DNA of 64,000 nt from contig NZ_BMTD01000001.1 in the NCBI RefSeq assembly GCF_014649495.1, positions 620,001-684,000 on the forward strand, read 5' to 3'. Shown piece after piece: positions 15,691 through 22,248 of the stretch. The notes below the pieces were generated by a model. That model searched no databases, was not told the origin of the DNA, and saw only the letters and a program-made list of their open reading frames with translations. Positions within the stretch are counted from its first letter, which is position 1. Each line of letters begins with the position of its first letter. The DNA comes from Streptomyces filipinensis. GTDB taxonomy: Bacteria > Actinomycetota > Actinomycetes > Streptomycetales > Streptomycetaceae. A program made the position numbers and the translations under genes.

Positions 15691-18411
15691 GTGTCGGAAA
15701 ACAAAGAACCCCACGTAGTGAAGTTCGTTTACGACTTCACCGAGGGCAACAAGGACCTCAAGGACCTCCTCGGCGGCAAGGGCGCCAACCTCGCCGAGAT
15801 GACCAACCTCGGTCTGCCGGTCCCTCCCGGCTTCACCATCACCACCGAGGCCTGCAAGGTCTACCTGGAGAGCGGTGCGGAGCCCGCGGCACTGCGTGAC
15901 GAGGTGAGTGCGCACCTCGACGCCCTTGAGTCCCGCATGGGCAAGAAGCTCGGCCAGCCCGACAACCCTCTGCTGGTCTCCGTCCGCTCGGGTGCCAAGT
16001 TCTCCATGCCCGGCATGATGGACACGGTCCTGAACATCGGCCTCTCCGACAAGTCGGTCCAGGGCCTCGCCAAGCAGGCCGGCGACGACCGCTTCGCCTG
16101 GGACTCCTACCGCCGCCTCATCCAGATGTTCGGCAAGACCGTCCTCGGCGTCGACGGCGAGCTGTTCGAGGAGGCCCTCGACGCGGCCAAGGCGGCCAAG
16201 AAGGTCACCGTCGACACGGACCTCGAAGCGGCCGACCTGAAGAAGCTGGTCACCAAGTTCAAGAAGATCGTCAAGACCGAAGCCGGCCGGGACTTCCCCC
16301 AGGACCCGCGCGAGCAGATGGACCTCGCCATCAAGGCGGTCTTCGACTCGTGGAACGGCGACCGCGCCAAGCTGTACCGCCGCCAGGAGCGCATCCCGCA
16401 CGACCTCGGTACGGCCGTCAACGTCTGCTCGATGGTCTTCGGCAACCTGGGCCCCGACTCCGGCACGGGCGTCGCCTTCACCCGTGACCCCGCCTCGGGC
16501 CACCAGGGCGTCTACGGCGACTACCTGCAGAACGCCCAGGGCGAGGACGTGGTCGCGGGCATCCGCAACACCGTCCCGCTGGCGGAGCTGGAGCAGATCG
16601 ACAAGAAGTCGTACGACCAGCTCATGCAGATCATGGAGACCCTGGAGAACCACTACAAGGATCTCTGCGACATCGAGTTCACCATCGAGCGCGGCCAGCT
16701 CTGGATGCTCCAGACCCGCGTCGGCAAGCGCACGGCGGGCGCCGCCTTCCGTATCGCGACCCAGCTGGTGGACCAGGGCCTGATCGACGAGACGGAGGCG
16801 CTCCAGCGCGTCACCGGCGCCCAGCTGGCCCAGCTGATGTTCCCGCGCTTCGACGAGCACGCGAAGGTCGACAAGGTCGCACGCGGCATCGCCGCATCTC
16901 CCGGCGCCGCGGTGGGCAGGGCGGTCTTCGACTCCTACACGGCCGTCAAGTGGTCCCGCTCGGGTGAGAAGGTCATCCTGGTCCGCCGCGAGACGAACCC
17001 CGACGACCTGGACGGCATGATCGCGGCCGAGGGCATCCTGACCTCGCGCGGCGGCAAGACCTCCCACGCGGCCGTCGTCGCCCGCGGCATGGGCAAGACC
17101 TGCGTCTGCGGCGCGGAGGAGCTGGAGGTCGACACCAAACGCCGCCGTATGACCGTCCCGGGCGGCCATGTCGTCGAGGAAGGCGACCTGATCTCCATCG
17201 ACGGTTCGAGCGGCAAGGTCTACCTCGGCGAGGTCCCGGTCGTCCCCTCTCCCGTCGTGGAGTACTTCGAGGGCCGCATGCACCCCGGCGCCGACGACGC
17301 GGACGAGCTGGTCGAGGCGGTCCACCGCATGATGGCCTTCGCCGACCGCAAGCGCCGCCTGCGGGTGCGCGCCAACGCGGACAACGCGGAAGACGCGCTG
17401 CGCGCCCGCCGCTTCGGCGCCCAGGGCATCGGCCTGTGCCGCACGGAGCACATGTTCCTGGGCGACCGCCGCGAGCTGGTCGAGCGGCTGATCCTGGCGG
17501 ACACGGAGAGTGAGCGCGAGGAGTCCCTGAAGGCGCTGCTGCCCCTCCAGAAGAAGGACTTCGTAGAGCTCTTCGAGGCGATGGACGGCCTGCCCGTCAC
17601 CATCCGCCTCCTCGACCCGCCGCTGCACGAGTTCCTCCCTGACATCACGGAACTCTCGGTCCGGGTGGCCCTGGCCGAGTCCCGCCAGGAACCGCACGAG
17701 AACGAGCTGCGCCTGCTCCAGGCCGTGCACCGCCTGCACGAGCAGAACCCGATGCTGGGTCTGCGCGGCGTGCGCCTGGGCCTCGTCATCCCCGGCCTGT
17801 TCACCATGCAGGTCCGCGCGATCGCCGAGGCGGCCGCGTCCCGCAAGTCGGCGAAGGGCGACCCGCGCGCGGAGATCATGATCCCGCTCGTCGGCACGGT
17901 CCAGGAGCTGGAGATCGTCCGCGAGGAGGCCGACAAGGTCATCGCGGAGGTCGAGGCGGCGACGGGCACGCAGCTCAAGCTCGCCATCGGCACGATGATC
18001 GAACTCCCGCGGGCGGCCCTGACGGCCGGCCAGATCGCCGAGGCGGCGGAGTTCTTCAGCTTCGGCACGAACGACCTGACCCAGACGGTCTGGGGCTTCT
18101 CCCGCGACGACGTCGAAGCCTCCTTCTTCACGGCGTACCTGGAAAAGGGAATCTTCGGTGTCTCCCCCTTCGAGACCATCGACAAGGACGGCGTCGGCTC
18201 CCTGGTGAAGGCGGCGGCCGAGGCGGGCCGGCGTACCCGCCCCGACCTGAAGCTCGGCGTCTGCGGCGAGCACGGCGGTGACCCCGAGTCCGTCCACTTC
18301 TTCCACGAGGTCGGCCTGGACTACGTCTCCTGCTCCCCGTTCCGCATCCCGGTCGCCCGCCTCGAAGCGGGGCGCGCGGCGACGAACTCGGTGGGCAGCG
18401 ACCACCGCTAG
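15691..18411 (+). CDS. ppdK: Pyruvate, phosphate dikinase
   Basis: A 906-residue cytoplasmic enzyme interconverting pyruvate, ATP and phosphate with PEP, AMP and pyrophosphate; the length is normal for the family. The N-terminal ATP-grasp part has LLGGKGANLAEMTNLGLPVP and FSMPGMMDTVLNIGL. The swivelling phosphohistidine domain has LTSRGGKTSHAAVVARGMG (His near residue 459). The C-terminal PEP/pyruvate barrel has RTEHMF, FGTNDLTQT and KLGVCGEHGGDP with the catalytic Cys near 858. The GTG at 15691 follows AAGGAG at about 9 bp. It runs alone, with a long leader region carrying palindromes and its own terminator. Confidence 0.96.
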   Translation: MSENKEPHVVKFVYDFTEGNKDLKDLLGGKGANLAEMTNLGLPVPPGFTITTEACKVYLESGAEPAALRDEVSAHLDALESRMGKKLGQPDNPLLVSVRSGAKFSMPGMMDTVLNIGLSDKSVQGLAKQAGDDRFAWDSYRRLIQMFGKTVLGVDGELFEEALDAAKAAKKVTVDTDLEAADLKKLVTKFKKIVKTEAGRDFPQDPREQMDLAIKAVFDSWNGDRAKLYRRQERIPHDLGTAVNVCSMVFGNLGPDSGTGVAFTRDPASGHQGVYGDYLQNAQGEDVVAGIRNTVPLAELEQIDKKSYDQLMQIMETLENHYKDLCDIEFTIERGQLWMLQTRVGKRTAGAAFRIATQLVDQGLIDETEALQRVTGAQLAQLMFPRFDEHAKVDKVARGIAASPGAAVGRAVFDSYTAVKWSRSGEKVILVRRETNPDDLDGMIAAEGILTSRGGKTSHAAVVARGMGKTCVCGAEELEVDTKRRRMTVPGGHVVEEGDLISIDGSSGKVYLGEVPVVPSPVVEYFEGRMHPGADDADELVEAVHRMMAFADRKRRLRVRANADNAEDALRARRFGAQGIGLCRTEHMFLGDRRELVERLILADTESEREESLKALLPLQKKDFVELFEAMDGLPVTIRLLDPPLHEFLPDITELSVRVALAESRQEPHENELRLLQAVHRLHEQNPMLGLRGVRLGLVIPGLFTMQVRAIAEAAASRKSAKGDPRAEIMIPLVGTVQELEIVREEADKVIAEVEAATGTQLKLAIGTMIELPRAALTAGQIAEAAEFFSFGTNDLTQTVWGFSRDDVEASFFTAYLEKGIFGVSPFETIDKDGVGSLVKAAAEAGRRTRPDLKLGVCGEHGGDPESVHFFHEVGLDYVSCSPFRIPVARLEAGRAATNSVGSDHR

Positions 18412-18491
18412 GCCCTCGCGGGCCACTGAACCCCGGAGCCGCCGCTGGTCCCCGACCCTCACCGATCGGCGGCGGTTCCGGCGCACGAAGA

Positions 18492-18528
18492 GGAGAGGCG
18501 ACACCCTGTGCGGGGGTGTCGCCTCTCC
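18492..18528 (+). terminator. Terminator of ppdK
   Basis: GGAGAGGCGACACCC (18492-18506) pairs perfectly with GGGTGTCGCCTCTCC (18514-18528) around a 7-nt loop, 80 bp past the ppdK stop. No T-run, as is usual in this group. The next 200 bp to 18729 hold nothing I can identify and mark the left edge of an atypical region. Confidence 0.8.
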
Positions 18529-18729
18529 GCGCATCATCTGCGGAGACTGCCAAGCTACGTCGCTGACCAGGTGAAACGGCGGTGTTTGCCGGCGTTGGCT
18601 GCCGCTGAACCCACGTGAGGCCCCTGTGCCCTCGTTGTGCCCCCGGGCGCGGCTGGCCATGTCGATGCCTAGGGGGCGGAACATCTGCTCGACTCGCGAC
18701 GGTCGCAACTGGCCGCCCGGCGCACGCAG

Positions 18730-19215
18730 CTAACTTCCCGACTTCCTGGCGGTCGCCACGTCCAGGTCGTGGACGGCGTCCACCCTCTGGATGGCCTTCA
18801 CCAGGTCGGTGCGGTGGCTGTCGTCGATGAGCTTCTGGTCTCGGGCACTCCAGGCGAGGGCGAACCGGCCGACCTGTCGCCAGTGCTCGGTGGCCATGTA
18901 CTCCACTCGGTGGGCGGCGATTCCGGGTGACGGGTACTCGTAGATCGACACCGTGTCGGTGGTGATGAGCTGTAGGCAGTCGCTCGGGCTCGCCTCTTCA
19001 CCGGCGGCCTTACCGGACCGAGAGGTGGTGTTGTCGGTAGGGTCGCCCAGGGTGGTGACGCCGGTGGCTTCGGCGAGCACGGCGGCGGCCTGCCTGGCGG
19101 CGAGGCCGGTGGGCGCGGCCGACGTCTTGCTGGGGAGCGTCTTCGACTCGGCCGAGTCGTCGGCTGGGCTGGAGCCGGAGCATGTGGTGAGCAAGAGGGC
19201 GGCAACTGCGAGCAT
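18730..19215 (-). CDS. Putative lipoprotein, 161 aa
   Basis: It starts MLAVAALLLTTCSGSS: a short hydrophobic stretch ending at Cys12, like a lipoprotein signal. Thr at -1 instead of Gly/Ala/Ser is unusual, and there is no basic n-region, so the annotated start may be wrong or the signal weak. A Ser/Thr/Ala-rich linker (residues 13-45) is followed by a small domain with DCLQLITTDTVSIYEYPSPG and EYMATEHWRQVGRFALAWSARDQKLIDD. I do not recognise the family. It lies at the left end of the lower-G+C region, with no partner gene on its strand nearby. Confidence 0.6.
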   Translation of the reverse strand: MLAVAALLLTTCSGSSPADDSAESKTLPSKTSAAPTGLAARQAAAVLAEATGVTTLGDPTDNTTSRSGKAAGEEASPSDCLQLITTDTVSIYEYPSPGIAAHRVEYMATEHWRQVGRFALAWSARDQKLIDDSHRTDLVKAIQRVDAVHDLDVATARKSGS

Positions 19216-19665
19216 GAATCCGGCGGGGGACGGGTGGCCGGAGCCGGGCGTCCGTGTCTGCCTGCTGCCGCGCCCTCGCGGTGGTCGTTAGTCGTCAGCG
19301 GTTACCGTTGGCCACCCTCGAACGGCCCGAAGACGGCCCGGCTCTGGTCTCCCCACTGCGACGGCCCGAGTTGCTGGGCGACTACCGACTACCGGCACCC
19401 GATGCGGATCCCAGTTCAAGCGCTGCGCTGGTCCGGCTTTGCGTGCACATCGATGCAATTGGATCGCATATTTGGGACCGTATTGACCAAGCCTCACCTC
19501 TGCGGGTGACAGACCGCTTAGACACAGTCCTTTCGAGCCATTGGAAATTGGGCTCCACAGGTGTGTCGCGCTGTGCTCACTTTCTAGAGACTCGGAGTCA
19601 CTTCGGCGCACGGCACGCGGTCTTCCCGGGAGCCCACGAAGGCTGGGCCCCGAGAGGAGGTCCTG
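19216..19665. other. Gene-free 450-bp stretch, locally AT-rich
   Basis: No ORF here has convincing codon use. The part from about 19440 to 19520 is clearly richer in A+T than the surrounding chromosome (for example GGATCGCATATTTGGGACCG), with TTGACC at 19483-19488 as a possible -35 box but no convincing -10. It probably holds the promoter of the 43-residue ORF that follows. Confidence 0.4.
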
Positions 19666-19797
19666 ATGGCTGACCCTGATGGGTGCGACCTGAAGGACCC
19701 CCGCGAAACCGCCAGGAAGGCAGCGAAAGCTGTATGTGAGTGGGGGCCGCTGGTGATCCAGGCACTTCGAGTGCTGTGGGATCTACTGGGCTCCTGA
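19666..19797 (+). CDS. Small ORF, 43 aa, strong RBS and own terminator
   Basis: Encodes a 43-residue peptide beginning MADPDGCDLKDPRETARKAA and ending LVIQALRVLWDLLGS. The first half is charged; the second half is a predicted amphipathic or hydrophobic helix, so membrane association is possible. It has two cysteines (7 and 24). A near-perfect ribosome-binding site, GAGAGGAGGT, sits at proper spacing before the ATG, and a hairpin terminator starts 8 bp after the stop. These signals, more than its composition, make it a credible gene. I do not recognise a family; toxin-like, signalling or structural roles are all guesses. Confidence 0.6.
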   Translation: MADPDGCDLKDPRETARKAAKAVCEWGPLVIQALRVLWDLLGS

Positions 19798-19804
19798 CCT
19801 GGCA

Positions 19805-19833
19805 ACGGCCCCACCCGTAAGGGGCGGGGCCGT
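19805..19833 (+). terminator. Terminator after the 43-aa ORF
   Basis: ACGGCCCC (19805-19812) pairs with GGGGCCGT (19826-19833), with an inner CCC/GGG extension and a GTAA loop. It lies immediately downstream of the small ORF's TGA. Confidence 0.7.
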
Positions 19834-19945
19834 CGCGGGTGGATGGAGGCTCCGCCTGGCGCTCGCGACGGCGGGCGGAGCGCTCCGTATCGGCATCAGG
19901 ATCATTCATCAGTGCGCCCCAGCCTGGCCATGCCACAGAAGGGCC

Positions 19946-20194
19946 ATGCCGGAAAGCAATCTCCTCCCATCGGGTGAGGTCGCCGGCGAGCATGGACGGG
20001 TCACCGTCGGAGACCCCGAGAGTCAGGATCGAGTGGCATCCAGAGCCGCGAACGCGGCCGTGGCCCGCGCCCGGCTGCGGGCCGAAGCGGCCACCGAGGG
20101 GGCCCGGCGGCCCCGTGGAACCGGTCACGACGCCCGTCCTGGAAGGGCCGGCCCTCTCGGGCGACGTGCTGGTGCAGGCCATCCGACGCAGTGA
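19946..20194 (+). CDS. Small hypothetical ORF, 82 aa
   Basis: It starts MPESNLLPSGEVAGEHGRVT after GAAGGG, a good ribosome-binding site. The middle is an Ala/Arg-rich helix (NAAVARARLRAEAATEG). The last 25 residues are Arg/Gly-rich and overlap another frame that looks more protein-like. Either this is a real short gene overlapping the next one, or the two are a single gene split by a +1 shift near 20105-20115. No family recognised. Confidence 0.4.
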   Translation: MPESNLLPSGEVAGEHGRVTVGDPESQDRVASRAANAAVARARLRAEAATEGARRPRGTGHDARPGRAGPLGRRAGAGHPTQ

Positions 20195-20267
20195 GGACTT
20201 GGCCTTGGCCTACCGGGAGATGGCATCCCGGTTTCGGCCGGCCGCTCCGCCTCCGAGGTCCGCCTGA
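20115..20267 (+). CDS. Small hypothetical ORF, 50 aa, overlapping the previous one
   Basis: Begins at a GTG (VEPVTTPVLEGPALSGD) 10 bases after a GAGGGGG stretch and continues with DVLVQAIRRSEDLALAYREM, a plausible amphipathic helix. The frame is open upstream but low-complexity there. It could be the C-terminal part of the 19946 ORF after a frameshift. No known domain. Confidence 0.35.
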   Translation: MEPVTTPVLEGPALSGDVLVQAIRRSEDLALAYREMASRFRPAAPPPRSA

Positions 20268-20311
20268 GGGCTGCTGGGAAGCGGGTCGTCTGAGGGGGCG
20301 CCCTGGTCGGG

Positions 20312-20515
20312 TCAGTCGAACAGCACCCACAAGTGGGACAGGCGTACGACCAGCAGGAAGACGACGATGACGGTCATCAATACGCCCGTCGCCGCATGCC
20401 GTAGCGAGCAGAACAGACGCGGTATGCGCCGCGTGCTGTCGGGCAGCGGGCTATCGCACTTCAGGCACGTGCGGCCCTTGGTTCTTCGAGCGTTTGGCTT
20501 GGTCTCCCCACCCAT
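20312..20515 (-). CDS. Small membrane protein with Cys motif, 67 aa
   Basis: A 67-residue protein. The basic N terminus holds CLKCDSPLPDSTRRIPRLFC, a C-x2-C with a third Cys 17 residues on, reminiscent of a treble-clef zinc knuckle. One hydrophobic helix follows (GVLMTVIVVFLLVVRL), ending at WVLFD. The start ATG has AAGG 8 bp upstream. It is a plausible single-pass membrane protein with a cytoplasmic metal-binding head. No family recognised; it lies in a run of tiny ORFs. Confidence 0.5.
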   Translation of the reverse strand: MGGETKPNARRTKGRTCLKCDSPLPDSTRRIPRLFCSLRHAATGVLMTVIVVFLLVVRLSHLWVLFD

Positions 20516-20593
20516 GCGGCGACCTTAGCCGTCCCCGCAGGCCCCAGCCGCCGCGCCCCCTCCCGACGCACTGTCCCTTGAAGGTGCCTGACC

Positions 20594-20743
20594 ATGGGCA
20601 AGCCCGACGCCCGCCGCCTGGACAGGGCGGTGCAGCAGACCGCCCGCAAGCTGGAGGCGGTCCGGAACCGTGAGTTGCGGCCGCGTGCGCCGCCTCGCGC
20701 TAGGAGTCATCGGGTCCGACGCGTACAGCCTGCACCGGGGTAA
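20594..20743 (+). CDS. Small hypothetical ORF, 49 aa
   Basis: MGKPDARRLDRAVQQTARKL is a convincing charged helix after GAAGGT, but from about residue 27 the sequence becomes Arg/Pro-rich and looks like out-of-frame translation. It overlaps the 20670-20900 ORF in another frame. It may be the start of a gene broken by a frameshift. No function can be assigned. Confidence 0.35.
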   Translation: MGKPDARRLDRAVQQTARKLEAVRNRELRPRAPPRARSHRVRRVQPAPG

Positions 20744-20900
20744 CGGCGCCCACCGCGCGGCCCGGAAGCTGGATACCGCCTGGATGAGCGCTGAGGCCCG
20801 TCCGACCTCGGGAATCACGGCCCTGCGGATCGAGCGGCAGCGGATCGTGACCGAGGCCGCCAAGACCAACGCCGCGAAGGGGCCTTCGGGCTGGTGGTGA
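20670..20900 (+). CDS. Small hypothetical ORF, 76 aa
   Basis: GTG start (MSCGRVRRLALG). The second half looks like real protein: AARKLDTAWMSAEARPTSG then ALRIERQRIVTEAAKTNAA. It ends TGG TGG TGA, and its TGA overlaps the GTG of the next ORF, an arrangement typical of translational coupling. The start is uncertain; the 20594 ORF may supply the true N terminus through a frameshift. Function unknown. Confidence 0.4.
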   Translation: MSCGRVRRLALGVIGSDAYSLHRGNGAHRAARKLDTAWMSAEARPTSGITALRIERQRIVTEAAKTNAAKGPSGWW

Positions 20901-21022
20901 CCACGACCGCGCAGCAGACGCCCCCGGGTCAGAGCCCGCAGTGCTGGCTGCACGCCCACGACAAGCACGCACACCGCCACCTCGGCCCGCAGTGTGTGTT
21001 TCGGCCGGTGTCCGGTTCCTGA
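20897..21022 (+). CDS. Small His/Cys-containing ORF, 41 aa
   Basis: Starts GTG inside the overlap GTGA with the previous ORF's stop. The product contains CWLHAHDKHAHRHLGPQC: two cysteines bracketing five histidines, suggestive of a small metal-binding peptide. It is too short for the usual ORF cut-offs. Support is the stop/start overlap and composition only. Confidence 0.35.
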   Translation: MTTTAQQTPPGQSPQCWLHAHDKHAHRHLGPQCVFRPVSGS

Positions 21023-21133
21023 TCACCTGATGGGATGGAGGGTCGGGGAGGGAAGGATTCGGCATGTGAGCGTGACGCTACTTTCTGTAACTCCGGCTGC
21101 CAGTGGGGTCGTCGGGGCATGGGAGAGGTGCGT

Positions 21134-21556
21134 ATGAACAGGGCAGTGGTGGGTCTGGTGGCGGCCGGTGTCTTTATCGCGGGTGCGGGGACGGCGTTTG
21201 CCTCGTCGTGGCAGCGGCTGCCTATGCTGGAGGTGAAGGGGAGCGTCACTCTCGAAGCAGGTCACTACCGGTTCAATCCGGCTGAACGGAATCACGGTTC
21301 CTTCGAGTGGACCGCATACCTGAACGACATTGACCCCGGCGACGACCACAACGGATACGTACAGGTCCGAGTCGAAGGCCATGACTGGACCCGCTACTAC
21401 GGCAAGCAGCGTAAGAGGGTCTATCTGCATCACTCCAACTGGGACGGTGCTCAGCTGTACACGAACGATGCCTACCTTCGCGTCTGCCTCGACAGGGGAA
21501 CGCTCAGGCCGGACAACTGCTCCCATGAGCTGCACTTCAAGGGTCACAACGGCTGA
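21134..21556 (+). CDS. Secreted protein of unknown function, 140 aa
   Basis: Starts MNRAVVGLVAAGVFIAGAGT and continues AFASSW, a classic Sec signal peptide with likely cleavage after AFA. The mature part, about 115 residues, is probably a beta-sheet domain with many aromatic and charged residues (HYRFNPAERNHGSFEW, VRVEGHDWTRYYGKQRKRV). Two Cys near the C terminus (RVCLDRGTLRPDNC) may form a disulfide. GAGAGGT precedes the ATG. The ABC ATPase gene follows after 11 bp, so the three genes form an operon; the secreted protein may work with the transporter. Third-position G+C is visibly lower than in core genes. Confidence 0.75.
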   Translation: MNRAVVGLVAAGVFIAGAGTAFASSWQRLPMLEVKGSVTLEAGHYRFNPAERNHGSFEWTAYLNDIDPGDDHNGYVQVRVEGHDWTRYYGKQRKRVYLHHSNWDGAQLYTNDAYLRVCLDRGTLRPDNCSHELHFKGHNG

Positions 21557-21567
21557 GTGGGTTCACG

Positions 21568-22248
21568 ATGTCCGAAGTCCTTGTTGCTCAGGCAGTCCAT
21601 CTCTCCTACGGCTCGTCGCAGGCAGTGAAAGGGGCGAACATTGCGCTCCGACGCGGCGAGATCGCAGCCGTCACCGGCCCCAGCGGGTCGGGAAAGTCCT
21701 CCCTTCTTTACTGCCTTGCCGGTGTCTTGCCCGCCACTCACGGTGAAGTCCGTTTCGAGGGACGCGTGTTGGATAAGCTCAGCGACGATGAGCTGAGTTC
21801 ACTGCGCCGCGACCGGTTCGGCTTCGTATTCCAGTACGGCGAGCTACTGCCGGAACTGACCGTAGAGGAGAACGCGGCACTACCGCTTCGGCTGGCCGGC
21901 CAACGTAAGGCGGCGGCGTTCGCTGCCGCCAGGGACGTGCTCAGCCGGCTGGGCCTCGAAGATCTGCGGGATCGGCGCCCTTCACAGGTGTCGGGCGGGC
22001 AGAGCCAGCGGATCGCCGTGGCACGCGCGCTCGTGCACCAGCCGACGGTTGTCTTCGCCGACGAACCGACCGGTTCGCTCGACAGCGTCAACGCGCAAGC
22101 GGTACTGGACGAGTTCCTTGCGCTGGCCCGCTCCCAGCGGACGGCCGTTGTGCTCGTCACTCATGACGCCGAAGTCGCGGCCCGAGCGGACACCAGGTAC
22201 ACCATGGTCGATGGCGTCCTCACTTTGCAGGGACGGTCGGTCCGGTGA
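21568..22248 (+). CDS. ABC transporter ATP-binding protein, LolD/MacB type
   Basis: A 226-residue ATPase that powers the adjacent permease. Walker A is GPSGSGKSS near residue 38, the Q-loop lies in FVFQYGELLPELTVEEN, the signature is SGGQSQRIAVARAL, Walker B is VVFADEPTGSLD, and the H-loop is VTHDAEVAARAD. The FADEPTGSLD form and size point to the LolD/MacB/FtsE group, which works with FtsX-like permeases and often acts on peptides, lipoproteins or cell-envelope stress signals. It overlaps the permease start by 4 bp (GTGA). Confidence 0.92.
   Translation: MSEVLVAQAVHLSYGSSQAVKGANIALRRGEIAAVTGPSGSGKSSLLYCLAGVLPATHGEVRFEGRVLDKLSDDELSSLRRDRFGFVFQYGELLPELTVEENAALPLRLAGQRKAAAFAAARDVLSRLGLEDLRDRRPSQVSGGQSQRIAVARALVHQPTVVFADEPTGSLDSVNAQAVLDEFLALARSQRTAVVLVTHDAEVAARADTRYTMVDGVLTLQGRSVR

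Noticed and set aside
15589..18708. 1039-codon minus-strand frame opposite ppdK
   Set aside because: It is the antisense of a highly conserved enzyme gene, with no recognisable domain and no start signals.
18540..18729. Possible integrase remnant at the left edge of the atypical region
   Set aside because: A minus-strand segment reading GHNEGTGASRGFSGSQRRQT ends in HLVS, but no catalytic recombinase motif or att repeat was seen.
19254..19673. 139-codon + strand ORF in the AT-rich gap
   Set aside because: No ribosome-binding site and an incoherent translation; it overlaps the better supported 43-residue ORF.
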